Shown piece by piece: positions 48,201 through 64,000 of a stretch of DNA of 64,000 nucleotides; position 1 is the stretch's first letter; each line of letters opens with the position of its first letter. The stretch comes from Osedax frankpressi (taxonomy: Eukaryota; Annelida; Polychaeta; Sabellida; Siboglinidae): NCBI GenBank assembly GCA_964035775.1, contig OZ038316.1, positions 33,131,073 to 33,195,072 of the forward strand, given 5' to 3'. Made by a program: the position numbers and the translations under genes. The notes under the pieces are model-generated. The model saw only the letters and a list, made by a program, of their open reading frames with translations. It did not search any database and was not told the DNA's origin.

Positions 48201-51200
48201 TAATAACTAATGAATAATAACTAATGAATAATAACTAATGAATAATAACTAATGAATAATAACTAATGAATAATAACTAACGAATAATAACTAACGAATA
48301 ATAACTAACGAATAATAACTAACGAATAATAACTAATGAATAATAACTAATGAATAATAACTAATGAATAATAACTAATGAATAATAACTAATGAATAAT
48401 AACTAATGAATAACTAATGAATAATAACTAACGAATAATAACTAATGAATAATAACTAATGAATAATAACTAATGAATAATAACTAATGAATAATAACTA
48501 ATAAATAATAACTAACGAATAATAACTAATGAATAATAACTAACGAATAATAACTAATGAATAATAACTAATGAATAATAACTAATGAATAATAACTAAT
48601 GAATAATAACTAATGAATAATAACTAACGAATAATAACTAACGAATAATAACTAACGAATAATAACTAATGAATAATAACTAATGAATAATAACTAATGA
48701 ATAATAACTAATGAATAATAACTAACGAATAATAACTAACGAATAATAACTAACGAATAATAACTAACGAATAATAACTAATGAATAATAACTAATGAAT
48801 AATAACTAATGAATAATAACTAATGAATAATAACTAATGAATAATAACTAATGAATAACTAATGAATAATAACTAACGAATAATAACTAATGAATAATAA
48901 CTAATGAATAATAACTAATGAATAATAACTAATGAATAATAACTAATGAATAATAACTAATGAATAATAACTAATGAATAATAACTAATGAATAATAACT
49001 AATGAATAATAACTAATAAATAATAACTAACGAATAATAACTAATGAATAATAACTAATGAATAATAACTAATGAATAATAACTAATGAATAATAACTAA
49101 TGAATAATAACTAACGAATACTAACTAATGAATAATAACTAATGAATAATAACTAATGAATAATAACTAATGAATAATAACTAATGAATAATAACTAATG
49201 AATAATAACTAATGAATAATAACTAATGAATAATAACTAACGAATAATAACTAACGAATAATAACTAATGAATAATAACTAATGAATAATAACTAATGAA
49301 TAATAACTAATGAATAATAACTAATGAATAATAACTAATGAATAATAACTAATGAATAATAACTAATGAATAATAACTAATGAATAATAACTAATGAATA
49401 ATAACTAATGAATAATAACTAATGAATAATAACTAATGAATAATAACTAACGAATAATAACTAACGAATAATAACTAATGAATAATAACTAATGAATAAT
49501 AACTAATGAATAATAACTAATGAATAATAACTAATGAATAATAACTAATGAATAACTAATGAATAATAACTAACGAATAATAACTAATGAATAATAACTA
49601 ATGAATAATAACTAATGAATAATAACTAATGAATAATAACTAATGAATAATAACTAATGAATAATAACTAACGAATAATAACTAATGAATAGCTAACGAA
49701 TAATAACTAATGAATAATAACTAATGAATAATAACTAATGAATAATAACTAATGAATGATAACTAATGAATAATAACTAATGAATAATAACTAATGAATA
49801 ATAACTAATGAATAATAACTAATGAATAATAACTAACGAATAATAACTAACGAATAATAACTAATGAATAATAACTAATGAATAATAACTAATGAATAAT
49901 AACTAACGAATAATAACTAACGAATAATAACTAATGAATAATAACTAATGAATAATAACTAATGAATAATAACTAATGAATAATAACTAATGAATAATAA
50001 CTAATGAATAATAACTAATGAATAATAACTAACGAATAATAACTAATGAATAATAACTAATGAATAATAACTAATGAATAATAACTAACGAATAATAACT
50101 AACGAATAATAACTAATGAATAATAACTAATGAATAATAACTAATGAATAATAACTAATGAATAATAACTAATGAATAATAACTAATGAATAATAACTAA
50201 TGAATAATAACTAATGAATAATAACTAATGAATAATAACTAATGAATAATAACTAATGAATAATAACTAATGAATAATAACTAATGAATAATAACTAATG
50301 AATAATAACTAATGAATAATAACTAATGAATAATAACTAATGAGTAATAACTAACGAATAATAACTAATGAATAATAACTAATAAATAATAACTAATGAA
50401 TAATAACTAACGAATAATAACTAATGAATAATAACTAATGAATAATAACTAATGAATAATAACTAACGAATAATAACTAATGAATAATAACTAATGAATA
50501 ATAACTAACGAATAATAACTAATGAATAATAACTAACGAATAATAACTAATGAATAATAACTAATGAATAATAACTAATGAATAATAACTAATGAATAAT
50601 AACTAATGAATAATAACTAATGAATAATAACTAATGAATAATAACTAATGAATAATAACTAACGAATAATAACTAATGAATAATAACTAATGAATAATAA
50701 CTAATGAATAATAACTAATGAATAATAACTAATGAATAATAACTAATGAATAATAACTAATGAATAATAACTAATGAATAACTAATGAATAATAACTAAT
50801 GAATAATAACTAATGAATAATAACTAATGAATAATAACTAACGAATAATAACTAATGAATAATAACTAATGAGTAATAACTAATGAATAATAACTAATGA
50901 ATAATAACTAATGAATAATAACTAATGAATAATAACTAACGAATAATAACTAATGAGTAATAACTAATGAATAATAACTAATGAGTAATAACTAACGAAT
51001 AATAACTAATGAATAATAACTAATAAATAATAACTAATGAATAATAACTAACGAATAATAACTAATGAATAATAACTAATGAATAATAACTAACGAATAA
51101 TAACTAACGAATAATAACTAATGAATAATAACTAATGAATAATAACTAATGAATAATAACTAATAAATAATAACTAATGAATAATAACTAATGAATAATA

Positions 51201-54200
51201 ACTAATGAATAATAACTAATGAATAATAACTAACGAATAATAACTAATGAATAATAACTAATGAATAATAACTAACGAATAATAACTAATGAATAATAAC
51301 TAATGAATAATAACTAATGAATAATAACTAATGAATAATAACTAACGAATAATAACTAATGAATAATAACTAATGAATAATAACTAATGAATAATAACTA
51401 ATGAATAATAACTAATGAATAATAACTAACGAATAATAACTAACGAATAATAACTAATGAATAATAACTAATGAATAATAACTAATGAATAATAACTAAT
51501 GAATAATAACTAATGAATAATAACTAATGAATAATAACTAATGAATAATAACTAACGAATAATAACTAACGAATAATAACTAACGAATAATAACTAACGA
51601 ATAATAACTAATGAATAATAACTAATGAATAATAACTAATGAATAATAACTAATGAATAATAACTAATGAATAATAACTAATGAATAACTAATGAATAAT
51701 AACTAACGAATAATAACTAATGAATAATAACTAATGAATAATAACTAATGAATAATAACTAATGAATAATAACTAATGAATAATAACTAATGAATAATAA
51801 CTAATGAATAATAACTAATGAATAATAACTAATGAATAATAACTAATAAATAATAACTAACGAATAATAACTAATGAATAATAACTAATGAATAATAACT
51901 AATGAATAATAACTAATGAATAATAACTAATGAATAATAACTAACGAATACTAACTAATGAATAATAACTAATGAATAATAACTAATGAATAATAACTAA
52001 TGAATAATAACTAATGAATAATAACTAATGAATAATAACTAATGAATAATAACTAATGAATAATAACTAACGAATAATAACTAACGAATAATAACTAATG
52101 AATAATAACTAATGAATAATAACTAATGAATAATAACTAATGAATAATAACTAATGAATACTAACTAATGAATAATAACTAATGAATAATAACTAATGAA
52201 TAATAACTAATGAATAATAACTAATGAATAATAACTAATGAATAATAACTAATGAATAATAACTAATGAATAATAACTAACGAATAATAACTAACGAATA
52301 ATAACTAATGAATAATAACTAATGAATAATAACTAATGAATAATAACTAATGAATAATAACTAATGAATAATAACTAATGAATAACTAATGAATAATAAC
52401 TAACGAATAATAACTAATGAATAATAACTAATGAATAATAACTAATGAATAATAACTAATGAATAATAACTAATGAATAATAACTAATGAATAATAACTA
52501 ATGAATAGCTAACGAATAATAACTAATGAATAATAACTAATGAATAATAACTAATGAATAATAACTAATGAATAATAACTAATGAATAATAACTAATGAA
52601 TAATAACTAATGAATAATAACTAATGAATAATAACTAATGAATAATAACTAATGAATAATAACTAATGAATAATAACTAACGAATAATAACTAACGAATA
52701 ATAACTAATGAATAATAACTAATGAATAATAACTAATGAATAATAACTAACGAATAATAACTAACGAATAATAACTAATGAATAATAACTAATGAATAAT
52801 AACTAATGAATAATAACTAATGAATAATAACTAATGAATAATAACTAATGAATAATAACTAATGAATAATAACTAATGAATAATAACTAATGAATAATAA
52901 CTAATGAATAATAACTAATGAATAATAACTAACGAATAATAACTAACGAATAATAACTAATGAATAATAACTAATGAATAATAACTAATGAATAATAACT
53001 AATGAATAATAACTAATGAATAATAACTAATGAATAATAACTAATGAATAATAACTAATGAATAATAACTAATGAATAATAACTAATGAATAATAACTAA
53101 TGAATAATAACTAATGAATAATAACTAATGAATAATAACTAATGAATAATAACTAATGAATAATAACTAATGAATAATAACTAATGAGTAATAACTAACG
53201 AATAATAACTAATGAATAATAACTAATAAATAATAACTAATGAATAATAACTAACGAATAATAACTAATGAATAATAACTAATGAATAATAACTAATGAA
53301 TAATAACTAACGAATAATAACTAATGAATAATAACTAATGAATAATAACTAACGAATAATAACTAATGAATAATAACTAATGAATAATAACTAATGAATA
53401 ATAACTAATGAATAATAACTAATGAATAATAACTAATGAATAATAACTAATGAATAATAACTAATGAATAATAACTAATGAATAATAACTAATGAATAAT
53501 AACTAACGAATAATAACTAATGAATAATAACTAATGAATAATAACTAATGAATAATAACTAATGAATAATAACTAATGAATAATAACTAATGAATAATAA
53601 CTAATGAATAACTAATGAATAATAACTAATGAATAATAACTAATGAATAATAACTAATGAATAATAACTAACGAATAATAACTAATGAATAATAACTAAT
53701 GAGTAATAACTAATGAATAATAACTAATGAATAATAACTAATGAATAATAACTAATGAATAATAACTAACGAATAATAACTAATGAGTAATAACTAATGA
53801 ATAATAACTAATGAGTAATAACTAACGAATAATAACTAATGAATAATAACTAATAAATAATAACTAATGAATAATAACTAACGAATAATAACTAATGAAT
53901 AATAACTAATGAATAATAACTAACGAATAATAACTAACGAATAATAACTAATGAATAATAACTAATGAATAATAACTAATGAATAATAACTAATAAATAA
54001 TAACTAATGAATAATAACTAATGAATAATAACTAATGAATAATAACTAATGAATAATAACTAACGAATAATAACTAATGAATAATAACTAATGAATAATA
54101 ACTAACGAATAATAACTAATGAATAATAACTAATGAATAATAACTAATGAATAATAACTAATGAATAATAACTAACGAATAATAACTAATGAATAATAAC

Positions 54201-57200
54201 TAATGAATAATAACTAATGAATAATAACTAATGAATAATAACTAATGAATAATAACTAACGAATAATAACTAACGAATAATAACTAATGAATAATAACTA
54301 ATGAATAATAACTAATGAATAATAACTAATGAATAATAACTAACGAATAATAACTAATGAATAATAACTAATGAATAATAACTAACGAATAATAACTAAT
54401 GAATAATAACTAATGAATAATAACTAACGAATAATAACTAACGAATAATAACTAATGAATAATAACTAATGAATAATAACTAATGAATAATAACTAATGA
54501 ATAATAACTAATGAATAATAACTAATGAATAATAACTAATGAATAATAACTAACGAATAATAACTAATAAATAATAACTAATGAATAATAACTAATGAAT
54601 AATAACTAACGAATAATAACTAATGAATAATAACTAACGAATAATAACTAATGAATAATAACTAATGAATAATAACTAATGAATAATAACTAATGAATAA
54701 TAACTAATGAATAATAACTAATGAATAATAACTAACGAATAATAACTAATAAATAATAACTAATGAATAATAACTAATGAATAATAACTAACGAATAATA
54801 ACTAATGAATAATAACTAATGAATAATAACTAATGAATAATAACTAATGAATAATAACTAACGAATAATAACTAATAAATAATAACTAATGAATAATAAC
54901 TAATGAATAATAACTAACGAATAATAACTAATGAATAATAACTAATGAATAATAACTAATGAATAATAACTAATGAATAATAACTAATAATAATAACTAA
55001 TGAATAATAACTAATGAATAATAACTAACGAATAATAACTAATGAATAATAACTAATGAATAATAACTAACGAATAATAACTAACGAATAATAACTAATG
55101 AATAATAACTAATGAATAATAACTAATGAATAATAACTAATGAATAATAACTAATGAATAATAACTAATAAATAATAACTAATGAATAATAACTAATGAA
55201 TAATAACTAATGAATAATAACTAATGAATAATAACTAATGAATAATAACTAATGAATAATAACTAATGAATAATAACTAATGAATAATAACTAATGAATA
55301 ATAACTAATGAATAATAACTAACGAATAATAACTAATAAATAATAACTAATGAATAATAACTAATGAATAATAACTAACGAATAATAACTAATGAATAAT
55401 AACTAATGAATAATAACTAATGAATAATAACTAATGAATAATAACTAATGAATAATAACTAATGAATAATAACTAACGAATAATAACTAATAAATAATAA
55501 CTAATGAATAATAACTAATGAATAATAACTAACGAATAATAACTAATGAATAATAACTAATGAATAATAACTAATGAATAATAACTAATGAATAATAACT
55601 AATGAATAATAACTAACGAATAATAACTAATGAATAATAACTAATGAATAATAACTAATGAATAATAACTAATGAATAATAACTAATGAATAATAACTAA
55701 TGAATAATAACTAATGAGTAATAACTAATGAATAATAACTAACGAATAATAACTAATGAATAATAACTAATGAATAATAACTAACGAATAATAACTAACG
55801 AATAATAACTAATGAATAATAACTAATGAATAATAACTAATGAATAATAACTAATGAATAATAACTAATGAATAATAACTAATGAATAATAACTAATGAA
55901 TAATAACTAATGAATAATAACTAACGAATAATAACTAATAAATAATAACTAATGAATAATAACTAATGAATAATAACTAACGAATAATAACTAACGAATA
56001 ATAACTAATGAATAATAACTAATGAATAATAACTAATGAATAATAACTAACGAATAATAACTAATAAATAATAACTAATGAATAATAACTAATGAATAAT
56101 AACTAACGAATAATAACTAATGAATAATAACTAATGAATAATAACTAATGAATAATAACTAATGAATAATAACTAATGAATAATAACTAATGAATAATAA
56201 CTAATGAATAATAACTAACGAATAATAACTAATGAATAATAACTAATGAATAATAACTAACGAATAATAACTAACGAATAATAACTAATGAATAATAACT
56301 AATGAATAATAACTAATGAATAATAACTAATGAATAATAACTAATGAATAATAACTAATGAATAATAACTAATGAATAATAACTAATGAATAATAACTAA
56401 TGAATAATAACTAATGAATAATAACTAATGAATAATAACTAATGAATAATAACTAATGAATAATAACTAATGAATAATAACTAATGAATAATAACTAATG
56501 AATAATAACTAATGAATAATAACTAACGAATAATAACTAATAAATAATAACTAATGAATAATAACTAATGAATAATAACTAACGAATAATAACTAATGAA
56601 TAATAACTAATGAATAATAACTAATGAATAATAACTAATGAATAATAACTAATGAATAATAACTAATGAATAATAACTAATGAATAATAACTAACGAATA
56701 ATAACTAATAAATAATAACTAATGAATAATAACTAATGAATAATAACTAACGAATAATAACTAATGAATAATAACTAATGAATAATAACTAATGAATAAT
56801 AACTAATGAATAATAACTAACGAATAATAACTAATGAATAATAACTAATGAATAATAACTAATGAATAATAACTAATGAATAATAACTAATGAATAATAA
56901 CTAATGAATAATAACTAATGAGTAATAACTAATGAATAATAACTAACGAATAATAACTAATGAATAATAACTAACGAATAATAACTAATGAATAATAACT
57001 AATGAATAATAACTAATGAATAATAACTAATGAATAATAACTAATGAATAATAACTAACGAATAATAACTAATGAATAATAACTAACGAATAATAACTAA
57101 TGAATAATAACTAATGAATAATAACTAATGAATAATAACTAACGAATAATAACTAACGAATAATAACTAACGAATAATAACTAATGAATAATAACTAACG

Positions 57201-60200
57201 AATAATAACTAATGAATAATAACTAACGAATAATAACTAATGAATAATAACTAATGAATAATAACTAATGAATAATAACTAATGAATAATAACTAATGAA
57301 TAATAACTAATGAGTAATAACTAATGAATAATAACTAACGAATAATAACTAATGAATAATAACTAACGAATAATAATTAATGAATAATAACTAACGAATA
57401 ATAACTAACGAATAATAACTAATGAATAATAACTAACGAATAATAACTAATGAATAATAACTAATGAATAATAACTAATGAATAATAACTAATGAATAAT
57501 AACTAATGAATAATAACTAATGAATAATAACTAATGAATAATAACTAACGAATAATAACTAATGAATAATAACTAATGAATAATAACTAATGAATAATAA
57601 CGAATGAATAATAACTAATGAATAATAACTAATGAATAATAACTAATGAATAATAACTAATGAATAATAACTAATGAATAATAACTAATGAATAATAACT
57701 AACGAATAATAACTAACGAATAATAACTAATGAATAATAACTAATAAATAATAACTAACGAATAATAACTAACGAATAATAACTAATGAATAATAACTAA
57801 CGAATAATAACTAATGAATAATAACTAACGAATAATAACTAATGAATAATAACTAATGAATAATAACTAATGAATAATAACTAACGAATAATAACTAATG
57901 AATAATAACTAATGAATAATAACTAATGAATAATAACTAATGAATAATAACTAATGAATAATAACTAATGAATAATAACTAACGAATAATAACTAACGAA
58001 TAATAACTAACGAATAATAACTAATGAATAATAACTAATGAATAATAACTAATGAATAATAACTAATGAATAATAACTAATGAATAATAACTAACGAATA
58101 ATAACTAACGAATAATAACTAATGAATAATAACTAATGAATAATAACTAACGAATAATAACTAATGAATAATAACTAATGAATAATAACTAACGAATAAT
58201 AACTAACGAATAATAACTAATGAATAATAACTAATGAATAATAACTAACGAATAATAACTAATGAATAATAACTAACGAATAATAACTAACGAATAATAA
58301 CTAATGAATAATAACTAATGAATAATAACTAACGAATAATAACTAATGAATAATAACTAATGAATAATAACTAATGAATAATAACTAATGAATAATAACT
58401 AATGAATAATAACTAATGAATAATAACTAATGAATAATAACTAATGAATAATAACTAATGAATAATAACTAATGAATAATAACTAATGAATAATAACTAA
58501 CGAATAATAACTAACGAATAATAACTAATGAATAGTAACTAATGAATAATAACTAATGAATAATAACTAATGAATAATAACTAATGAATAATAACTAATG
58601 AATAATAACTAACGAATAATAACTAATGAATAATAACTAACGAATAATAACTAATGAATAATAACTAATGAATAATAACTAATGAATAATAACTAATGAA
58701 TAATAACTAACGAATAATAACTAATGAATAATAACTAACGAATAATAACTAATGAATAATAACTAATGAATAATAACTAATGAATAATAACTAACGAATA
58801 ATAACTAATGAATAATAACTAATGAATAATAACTAATGAATAATAACTAATGAATAATAACTAATGAATAATAACTAATGAATAATAACTAATGAATAAT
58901 AACTAACGAATAATAACTAATGAATAATAACTAATGAATAATAACTAATGAATAATAACTAACGAATAATAACTAATGAATAATAACTAATGAATAATAA
59001 CTAATGAATAATAACTAATGAATAGCTAACGAATAATAACTAACGAATAATAACTAATGAATAATAACTAATGAATAATAACTAATGAATAATAACTAAT
59101 GAATAGCTAACGAATAATAACTAATGAATAATAACTAATGAATAATAACTAATGAATAATAACTAATGAATAATAACTAACGAATAATAACTAATGAATA
59201 ATAACTAATGAATAATAACTAATGAATAATAACTAATGAATAATAACTAATGAATAATAACTAACGAATAATAACTAATGAATAATAACTAATGAATAAT
59301 AACTAATGAATAATAACTAATGAATAATAACTAATGAATAATAACTAATGAATAATAACTAATGAATAATAACTAACGAATAATAACTAATGAATAATAA
59401 CTAATGAATAATAACTAATGAATAATAACTAACGAATAATAACTAATGAATAATAACTAATGAATAATAACTAATGAATAATAACTAATGAATAATAACT
59501 AATGAATAATAACTAATGAATAATAACTAATGAATAATAACTAACGAATAATAACTAATGAATAATAACTAATGAATAATAACTAATGAATAATAACTAA
59601 TGAATAGCTAACGAATAATAACTAATGAATAATAACTAACGAATAATAACTAATGAATAATAACTAATGAATAATAACTAATGAATAATAACTAACGAAT
59701 AATAACTAATGAATAATAACTAACGAATAATAACTAATGAATAATAACTAATGAATAATAACTAATGAATAATAACTAATGAATAATAACTAATGAATAA
59801 TAACTAACGAATAATAACTAATGAATAATAACTAATGAATAATAACTAATGAATAATAACTAATGAATAATAACTAATGAATAATAACTAACGAATAATA
59901 ACTAATGAATAATAACTAATGAATAATAACTAATGAATAATAACTAACGAATAATAACTAATGAATAATAACTAATGAATAATAACTAATGAATAATAAC
60001 TAACGAATAATAACTAATAAATAATAACTAATGAATAATAACTAATGAATAATAACTAATGAATAATAACTAATGAATATTAACTAATGAATAATAACTA
60101 ATGAATAATAACTAATGAATAATAACTAACGAATAATAACTAATGAATAATAACTAATGAATAATAACTAATGAATAATAACTAACGAATAATAACTAAC

Positions 60201-63200
60201 GAATAATAACTAATGAATAATAACTAATGAATAATAACTAACGAATAATAACTAACGAATAATAACTAATGAATAATAACTAATGAATAATAACTAACGA
60301 ATAATAACTAATGAATAATAACTAACGAATAATAACTAACGGATAATAACTAATGAATAATAACTAATGAATAATAGACAATGAATAATAGCTAATGAAT
60401 AATAACTAATGAATAATAACTAATGAATAATAACTAATGAATAATAACTAACGAATAATAACTAATGAATAATAACTAATGAATAATAACTAATGAATAA
60501 TAACTAACGAATAATAACTAATAAATAATAACTAATGAATAATAACTAATGAATAATAACTAATGAATAATAACTAATGAATATTAACTAATGAATAATA
60601 ACTAATGAATAATAACTAATGAATAATAACTAACGAATAATAACTAATGAATAATAACTAATGAATAATAACTAATGAATAATAACTAACGAATAATAAC
60701 TAACGAATAATAACTAATGAATAATAACTAATGAATAATAACTAATGAATAATAACTAACGAATAATAACTAATGAATAATAACTAATGAATAATAACTA
60801 ACGAATAATAACTAACGAATAATAACTAATGAATAATAACTAATGAATAATAACTAATGAATAATAACTAATGAATAATAACTAATGAATAGCTAACGAA
60901 TAATAACTAACGAATAATAACTAACGAATAATAACTAACGAATAATAACTAATGAATAATAACTAATGAATAATAACTAATGAATAATAACTAACGAATA
61001 ATAACTAACGAATAATAACTAACGAATAATAACTAACGAATAATAACTAATGAATAATAACTAATGAATAATAACTAATGAATAATAACTAATGAATAAT
61101 AACTAATGAATAATAACTAATGAATAATAACTAATGAATAATAACTAATGAATAATAACTAATGAATAATAACTAATGAATAATAACTAATGAATAATAA
61201 CTAATTAATAATAACTAACGAATAATAACTAATGAATAATAACTAATGAATAATAACTAACGAATAATAACTAATGAATAATAACTAACGAATAATAACT
61301 AATGAATAATAACTAATGAATAATAACTAACGAATAATAACTAATGAATAATAACTAACGAATAATAACTAATGAATAATAACTAATGAATAATAACTAA
61401 TGAATAATAACTAATGAATAATAACTAATGAATAATAACTAATGAATAATAACTAATGAATAATAACTAATGAATAATAACTAATGAATAATAACTAATG
61501 AATAATAACTAATGAATAATAACTAATGAATAATAACTAATGAATAATAACTAATGAATAATAACTAATGAATAATAACTAATGAATAATAACTAATGAA
61601 TAATAACTAATGAATAATAACTAACGAATAATAACTAATGAATAATAACTAATGAATAATAACTAATGAATAATAACTAATGAATAATAACTAACGAATA
61701 ATAACTAATGAATAATAACTAATGAATAATAACTAACGAATAATAACTAATGAATAATAACTAACGAATAATAACTAATGAATAATAACTAATGAATAAT
61801 AACTAATGAATAATAACTAATGAATAATAACTAATGAATAATAACTAATGAATAATAACTAATGAATAATAACTATTGAATAATAACTAATGAATAATAA
61901 CTAACGAATAATAACTAATGAATAGCTAACGAATAATAACTAATGAATAATAACTAATGAATAATAACTAATGAATAATAACTAATGAATAATAACTAAT
62001 GAATAATAACTAATGAATAATAACTAATGAATAATAACTAATGAATAATAACTAATGAATAATAACTAATGAATAATAACTAATTAATAATAACTAACGA
62101 ATAATAACTAACGAATAATAACTAATGCATAATAACTAATGAATAATAACTAATGAATAATAACTAATGAATAATAACTAATGAATAATAACTAATGAAT
62201 AATAACTAATGAATAATAACTAATGAATAATAACTAATGAATAATAACTAATGAATAATAACTAATGAATAATAACTAATGAATAATAACTAATGAATAA
62301 TAACTAATGAATAATAACTAATGAATAATAACTAATGAATAATAACTAATGAATAATAACTAATGAATAATAACTAATGAATAATAACTAATGAATAATA
62401 ACTAATGAATAATAACTAATGAATAATAACTAATGAATAATAACTAATGAATAATAACTAATGAATAATAACTAATGAATAATAACTAATGAATAATAAC
62501 TAATGAATAATAACTAATGAATAATAACTAATGAATAATAACTAATGAATAATAACTAATGAATAATAACTAATGAATAATAACTAATGAATAATAACTA
62601 ATGAATAATAACTAATGAATAATAACTAATGAATAATAACTAATGAATATTAACTAACGAATAATAACTAACGAATAATAACTAAAGAATAATAACTAAT
62701 GAATATTAACTAACGAATAATAACTAACGAATAATAACTAATGCATAATAACTAATGAATAATAACTAATGAATAATAACTAATGAATAATAACTAATGA
62801 ATAATAACTAACGAATAATAACTAATGAATAATAACTAATGAATAATAACTAATGAATAATAACTAACGAATAATAACTAACGAATAATAACTAATGCAT
62901 AATAACTAATGAATAATAACTAATGAATAATAACTAATGAATAATAACTAATGAATAATAACTAACGAATAATAACTAATGAATAATAACTAATGAATAA
63001 TAACTAATGAATAATAACTAACGAATAATAACTAATGAATAATAACTAATGAATAATAACTAATGAATAATAACTAATGAATAATAACTAATGAATAATA
63101 ACTAACGAATAATAACTAACGAATAATAACTAATGAATAATAACTAATGAATAATAACTAATGAATAATAACTAACGAATAATAACTAATGAATAATAAC

Positions 63201-64000
63201 TAATGAATAATAACTAATGAATAATAACTAACGAATAATAACTAATGAATAATAACTAATGAATAATAACTAATGAATAATAACTAATGAATAATAACTA
63301 ATGAATAATAACTAACGAATAATAACTAACGAATAATAACTAACGAATAATAACTAATGAATAATAACTAATGAATAATAACTAACGAATAATAACTAAC
63401 GAATAATAACTAATGAATAATAACTAATGAATAATAACTAATGAATAATAACTAATGAATAATAACTAACGAATAATAACTAATGAATAATAACTAACGA
63501 ATAATAACTAACGAATAATAACTAACGAATAATAACTAATGAATAATAACTAATGAATAATAACTAATGAATAATAACTAATGAATAATAACTAACGAAT
63601 AATAACTAACGAATAATAACTAATGAATAATAACTAATGAATAATAACTAACGAATAATAGCTAATGAATAATAACTAATGAATAATAACTAATGAATAA
63701 TAACTAACGAATAATAACTAACGAATAATAACTAATGAATAATAACTAACGAATAATAACTAACGAATAATAACTAATGAATAATAACTAATGAATAATA
63801 ACTAATGAATAATAACTAATGAATAATAACTAATGAATAATAACTAATGAATAATAACTAATGAATAATAACTAATGAATAATAACTAACGAATAATAAC
63901 TAATGAATAATAACTAATGAATAATAACTAATGAATAATAACTAATGAATAATAACTAATGAATAATAACTAATGAATAATAACTAATGAATAATAACTA
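39236..64000. repeat. 14-bp satellite (taatgaataataac), about 1,770 copies, open at both ends
   Basis: One continuous array of taatgaataataac from the gap to the window end. The dominant variation is a T/C switch (taatg or taacg), giving a binary pattern along the array. Rarer variants are aataaat for aatgaat, gagtaa, gaatagcta, gaatact, gaatatt, tgcata, and short units lacking four bases (gaataactaatg, gaatagctaacg). Ordered sets of rare variants recur at distances of 504, 2,830 and 3,916-4,126 bases, showing large duplications within it. No frame stays open: the unit carries taa in several frames. No other sequence, transposon or gene interrupts the 24.8 kb. Confidence 0.99.

Noticed and set aside
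39236-64000. Telomere repeat
   Set aside because: The unit lacks the G-rich strand of known telomere repeats (for example TTAGGG or TTAGG) and shows no terminal structure in the window.

Overview
The window is a strongly AT-rich, almost gene-free piece of a eukaryotic nuclear genome. I read it as an invertebrate-type metazoan for four reasons: CR1/L2-like non-LTR retrotransposon remnants, an old Ty3/Gypsy-type LTR element, tRNA-derived SINE-like heads, and one lone GC-richer exon with clean GT/AG borders. The species cannot be fixed from this sequence. A run of exactly 200 N (39036-39235) is a scaffold gap. No bacterial operons, rRNA, intact tRNA genes or CRISPR arrays are present.

Layout. 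1-5508: four tandem-repeat blocks: a clean 14-bp array, a CA-rich simple repeat, a decayed 13-bp array and a fresh 13-bp array. 5509-12040: AT-rich desert holding a LINE reverse-transcriptase remnant (about 6530-7115), several palindromes (the best is a perfect 76-bp one at 11148-11223) and TA microsatellites. 12041-12178, minus strand: a 46-codon phase-0 exon candidate. 12179-16980: a 4-kb 19-bp satellite nested between two stretches of a GC-richer relative that also has a 19-bp period. 16981-19985: AT-rich sequence and microsatellites. 19990-23690: fossil Gypsy-like element with two diverged LTRs. 23960-27107: 5'-truncated LINE whose reverse-transcriptase region is split, directly after the catalytic motif, by about 71 copies of a 20-bp repeat that appears to be copied from the LINE itself. 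27108-35130: a patchwork of SINE-like heads, a 47-bp minisatellite (24 exact-length units), shorter minisatellites, a long CT microsatellite and small unassigned islands. 36067-37084: a noncoding DNA transposon with 34-bp terminal inverted repeats. 38790-39035: a decayed repeat running into the gap. 39236-64000: a single 14-bp satellite of about 1,770 copies that continues past the window and contains several kb-scale internal duplications.

The theme is tandem-repeat birth, homogenisation and decay rather than genes working together. Unit lengths 13, 14 and 19 each recur in different blocks, old and new arrays lie side by side, and at least two arrays sit inside transposon coding sequence. 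The long 14-bp array is a plausible centromeric, pericentromeric or subtelomeric satellite, but nothing in the sequence decides which.
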